Part shown: positions 7,100 to 9,411 of the stretch, piece by piece
Position numbering within the stretch: position 1 is the first letter of the stretch
Layout: each line of letters begins with the position of its first letter
Assembly: GCA_002701875.1 (NCBI GenBank)
Contig: NZWI01000053.1
Span: forward strand, 4,665 to 14,075
DNA length: 9,411 nt
DNA from: Fidelibacterota bacterium
Lineage (GTDB): Bacteria; Fidelibacterota; Marinisomatia; Marinisomatales; TCS55
Direction of reading: 5' to 3'
Notes under the pieces: model-generated
Database searches by the model: none
The model's input: only the letters and a program-made list of their open reading frames with translations
Told to the model about the DNA's origin: nothing
Position numbers and translations under genes: made by a program

Positions 7100-7116
7100 A
7101 CGTTTATATTTTACTA

Positions 7117-8208
7117 ATGAAAAAAATCATCATTATAGTATTTATTTTGTTTTCAAGTATTTATTCTCAGAATAATTTATTTAAATCACACCCGTATGGT
7201 ACCTTAGGTACTGCGGAAAGTTTAACAGCCAGTACATCTGCTGGAGATGTGGATGGAGATAAAGATCTTGATATAATTGTGGCTAATGGACGTCATTGGG
7301 CACAACAGAATCGAATATTTTTCAACGATGGTAAAGGATTCTTTAGACGCAGTAGATCATTGGGTAAAGAAGCTAATACAACCTATCAAATACCTATGAC
7401 AGATATTGATAACGATGGAGATCTAGACTTAATTGTTGCTAATGATCGAACTGAAAATCAGATATTCAAAAATGATGGTAATGGTAATTTTTTATTTGAC
7501 CATTACTTTGGGAAAAAAGAATCGAATACTAGGGGCTTATGTATTATTGATCTAAATAAAGATGGATATGATGATATAGTCGTCGCAAATAGAAAAAGTC
7601 AAAACTATATTTATTATAATAACTCTAAGGGAAATTTTTCAAAGGGACAGCCATTTGGTAATCATGATGAAGCTACAATAAACATTGCTTCTGCTGATCT
7701 TAATCAAGATGGTTATCTTGATCTTGTGTTAGCTAATCGCAATAGCCAACATAATAGAATTTATTATGGTCCTGATTATAATAAATTTTTGATATTAGGT
7801 AGTGATGAAGATGAAACACGAGGAGTTGCCATTAATGATATGAATAGTGATGGAATTTTAGATATTATTACTGTAAATATTGGTGCAAGGAACAACATTT
7901 ATTTTGGGGACAAAAGTGGAAATTTTAATAAATCCCAATCTTTTGGAAAAAAAAATGATGCTACAATGGCAGTCGCTATTGGCGATTTAGATAATGATGG
8001 TGATCTTGATATTGTTGCAGCTAATAATGGGCAAAAGAATCAATACTATATAAATGATGGGAAAAATTATAGGTCATTTCAGTTTGGACAAGCTTCTTAT
8101 GTTTCCTATGGTGTTACTCTAGGAGATTTTACAAACAATGGCTTTTTAGATGTCTTAATATCAAATTCTGGTTCTAGAAATATTATTTACTATAATCAAT
8201 CTAATTGA
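7117..8208 (+). CDS. Exported FG-GAP/VCBS repeat protein, single seven-bladed beta-propeller
   Basis: The 363-residue protein starts with a clear signal peptide, MKKIIIIVFILFSSIYS, with probable cleavage before Gln18. Almost all the rest is seven repeats, each with a calcium-loop motif of the form D-x-D-x-D-G-x-x-D followed by hydrophobic-hydrophobic-A/V-N. The motif Asps start at residues 44, 96, 145, 194, 241, 290 and 337, a spacing of 47-52 residues. The last loop (DFTNNGFLD) is degenerate. Seven blades match an integrin-alpha-like FG-GAP propeller and leave no room for another domain. No type IX sorting domain, lipobox or C-terminal anchor is present, so the mature protein is probably periplasmic or released. 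Such propellers usually bind calcium and a partner; no catalytic motif is seen. It lies 17 bp after the lyase-like gene and 12 bp before the S9 peptidase gene, so co-transcription is likely. Confidence 0.85.
   Translation: MKKIIIIVFILFSSIYSQNNLFKSHPYGTLGTAESLTASTSAGDVDGDKDLDIIVANGRHWAQQNRIFFNDGKGFFRRSRSLGKEANTTYQIPMTDIDNDGDLDLIVANDRTENQIFKNDGNGNFLFDHYFGKKESNTRGLCIIDLNKDGYDDIVVANRKSQNYIYYNNSKGNFSKGQPFGNHDEATINIASADLNQDGYLDLVLANRNSQHNRIYYGPDYNKFLILGSDEDETRGVAINDMNSDGILDIITVNIGARNNIYFGDKSGNFNKSQSFGKKNDATMAVAIGDLDNDGDLDIVAANNGQKNQYYINDGKNYRSFQFGQASYVSYGVTLGDFTNNGFLDVLISNSGSRNIIYYNQSN
7240..8166 (+). repeat. Seven tandem coding repeats (FG-GAP/VCBS blades)
   Basis: The repeat unit is about 141-156 bases and encodes one propeller blade. 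Cores around blades 1, 2 and 6 stay similar even at DNA level (for example GATCTTGATAT, GATCTAGACTT, GATCTTGATAT followed by an ATTGT-type stretch), suggesting growth by internal duplication. Blades 5 and 7 are the most diverged. Confidence 0.7.
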
Positions 8209-8211
8209 GGT
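8207..8211 (+). promoter_or_regulatory. Shine-Dalgarno-like GAGGT before the S9 peptidase gene
   Basis: GAGGT overlaps the stop codon of the upstream gene and ends nine bases before the ATG at 8221. It matches the 3' half of AGGAGGT at workable spacing. It stands out because most other starts in the window have only A/T-rich sequence upstream, and it supports the choice of the 8221 start. Confidence 0.45.
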
Positions 8212-8220
8212 ACACAAAAA

Positions 8221-9411
8221 ATGAATTATAAACATATTCTATTATTTTTAGGAGTGATTTACTCACAAGAATCTGTGACTCTTGCAGATTATCAACGAGC
8301 AGAAAATTTTCTCAGTACAAATACACGCTCTTTAGTACATAGTGCAAATGTTACTCCAAATTGGTTAGATGGAGGACAGATGTGGTATCGAAATTCAGTT
8401 GATGGAGGAGCAGAGTTTGTTCTTGTAAATCCAGTAAAAAAGACACGTAGAAGGGCTTTCGATCATCGACGTCTTGCTAAATCACTTTCAAATAAAGATA
8501 CAACTTATAAAGCACTTGGATTACCATTTAAAACATTTGAATTAATAAAAAAAGGGAAATCAATCTCATTTGATATAAAAAACATAACCTATACGTGTAA
8601 TCTTAGGAATTACAGATGCTCTACTAAGAAAAATAAAGATGCTAAAGATGCCGATTATTCACCAATGGCTAGATATTACCGTGAACGTTCTAGGGTATTA
8701 TCGCCAGACGGGAAATGGGCGGCTTTTATTCGTGACTATAACCTTTGGGTTCGGAATGTATCGAATAATAAGGAGAAGCAGCTTACTTTTGATGGAAAAG
8801 AAGATTATGGTTATGCAACGAATAACGCTGGATGGACAAAAGGACCCGGTCCAGTAGTGCTATGGTCTCCAGATTCCAAAAAAATTGCAACCTTTCAACA
8901 TGATGGTAGAGGCGTTGGAGAGATGTACATGGTGTCTACAAAATCTGGTCATCCGGAATTATCTCAGTGGAAATATCCGCTTCCAGGCGATAGCCTTATT
9001 TTCCGTATTAGCCGTGTTATTATAAATGTGCAAAATGCTACTGAGGAACTTTCAAGTGTGCCTGAAATTGTTAGATTACAAATGCCGCCAGATCAGCATC
9101 GTAGTACAAGCAGTGATCATATCGCAGGGAGAGGTGGAACTTTTCTAGATGTCCGTTGGAGCAAGGATACAAACACTTTAGCTTTTGTATCTAGTTCTCG
9201 AGATCATAAAGTGGCACAACTCCGTTTAGCGGACTCAAAAACAGGCAAAGTTCGAGATGTAATGAAAGAAACGCAAAAAACTTATTTTGAATCAGGTGAT
9301 GGTTTTTCAAACTGGCACTATTTATCTGAGAGTAATGAAGTAATTTGGTTTTCTGAACGAGATAATTGGGGACATCTATATCTAGTTGATCTAAAAACAG
9401 GAAATATTAAG
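8221..9411 (+). CDS. S9 family (dipeptidyl peptidase IV type) peptidase, N-terminal part, 3' truncated
   Basis: The frame is open from the ATG at 8221 to the last base (397 codons, no stop). The N-terminus MNYKHILLFLGVIYSQ is a signal peptide with probable cleavage before Gln16, so the enzyme is exported. The visible part is the DPP-IV N-terminal propeller: MARYYRERSRVLSPDGKWAA (149-168, typical SPDGK blade), NLWVRNV, KQLTFDGKEDYGYA, LWSPDSKKIATFQHD (214-228), then RGVGEMYMV and HPELSQWKYPLPGDS. Further blades follow, with WSKDTNTLAFVSS and HLYLVDLKTG near the window end. The alpha/beta-hydrolase domain with the catalytic Ser, Asp and His lies beyond the window; full-length members are about 700-800 residues, so roughly half is seen. 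Two cysteines at 126 and 133 could form a disulphide. Such enzymes release dipeptides or cleave after proline from peptides in the envelope. It is 12 bp after the FG-GAP gene, which fits one transcript. Confidence 0.85.
   Translation, partial: MNYKHILLFLGVIYSQESVTLADYQRAENFLSTNTRSLVHSANVTPNWLDGGQMWYRNSVDGGAEFVLVNPVKKTRRRAFDHRRLAKSLSNKDTTYKALGLPFKTFELIKKGKSISFDIKNITYTCNLRNYRCSTKKNKDAKDADYSPMARYYRERSRVLSPDGKWAAFIRDYNLWVRNVSNNKEKQLTFDGKEDYGYATNNAGWTKGPGPVVLWSPDSKKIATFQHDGRGVGEMYMVSTKSGHPELSQWKYPLPGDSLIFRISRVIINVQNATEELSSVPEIVRLQMPPDQHRSTSSDHIAGRGGTFLDVRWSKDTNTLAFVSSSRDHKVAQLRLADSKTGKVRDVMKETQKTYFESGDGFSNWHYLSESNEVIWFSERDNWGHLYLVDLKTGNIK

Noticed and set aside
8639..8857. 72-codon frame on the plus strand
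   Set aside because: It is out of frame with the S9 peptidase, which is open through this region and shows SPDGK and WSPDSK propeller motifs.
1..9411. Mobile element, CRISPR array, tRNA or rRNA
   Set aside because: No transposase or integrase motif, regular spaced DNA repeat or tRNA cloverleaf was seen; the only tandem repeats are protein-coding propeller blades.

Overview
The window is AT-rich bacterial DNA (about one third G+C by eye). Genes are packed closely and most starts lack a Shine-Dalgarno site. The large secreted protein ends in a type IX secretion sorting domain with the NYPNPFNPST motif, which points to the Fibrobacteres-Chlorobi-Bacteroidetes superphylum. With the low G+C, BNR and FG-GAP propeller proteins and an S9 peptidase, I infer a marine member such as Candidatus Marinimicrobia (SAR406) or a Balneolaeota/Ignavibacteria relative. 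No marker gene is present to settle this.

Layout. Positions 1-795 (+) hold the 3' part of a UbiA-family prenyltransferase, probably MenA of menaquinone synthesis. Positions 840-3593 (+) encode a 917-residue secreted BNR/Asp-box propeller protein with a C-terminal type IX sorting domain. A 33-bp convergent junction follows. Positions 3627-6099 (-) form a compact operon read right to left: a di-iron fatty acid hydroxylase/sterol desaturase-like membrane protein, a thioredoxin-fold lipoprotein, a 45-residue membrane miniprotein, an 88-residue two-helix membrane protein, and a short-chain dehydrogenase/reductase. Every junction overlaps: three are 4-base ATGA overlaps and the last is 11 bases. 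A 103-bp divergent promoter region separates this operon from a rightward cluster: an HMG-CoA-lyase-like enzyme (6203-7099) with serine at the usual catalytic cysteine, a seven-repeat FG-GAP/VCBS propeller protein (7117-8208), and the N-terminal part of an S9 (DPP-IV type) peptidase (8221-9411) that runs off the window.

How the genes may work together. The leftward operon looks like one translationally coupled unit for modifying a membrane lipid or other hydrophobic substrate: an integral-membrane oxygenase, a soluble NAD(P)H reductase, an envelope thioredoxin-like lipoprotein and two small membrane proteins. The substrate cannot be read from the sequence. The rightward cluster mixes a cytosolic lyase with two exported proteins, whose signal peptides both end Tyr-Ser-Gln. 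No mobile element, RNA gene, CRISPR array or prophage is visible. The most noteworthy items are the overlapping five-gene operon with its easily missed 45-residue gene, and the Cys-to-Ser change in the HMG-CoA-lyase-like enzyme.
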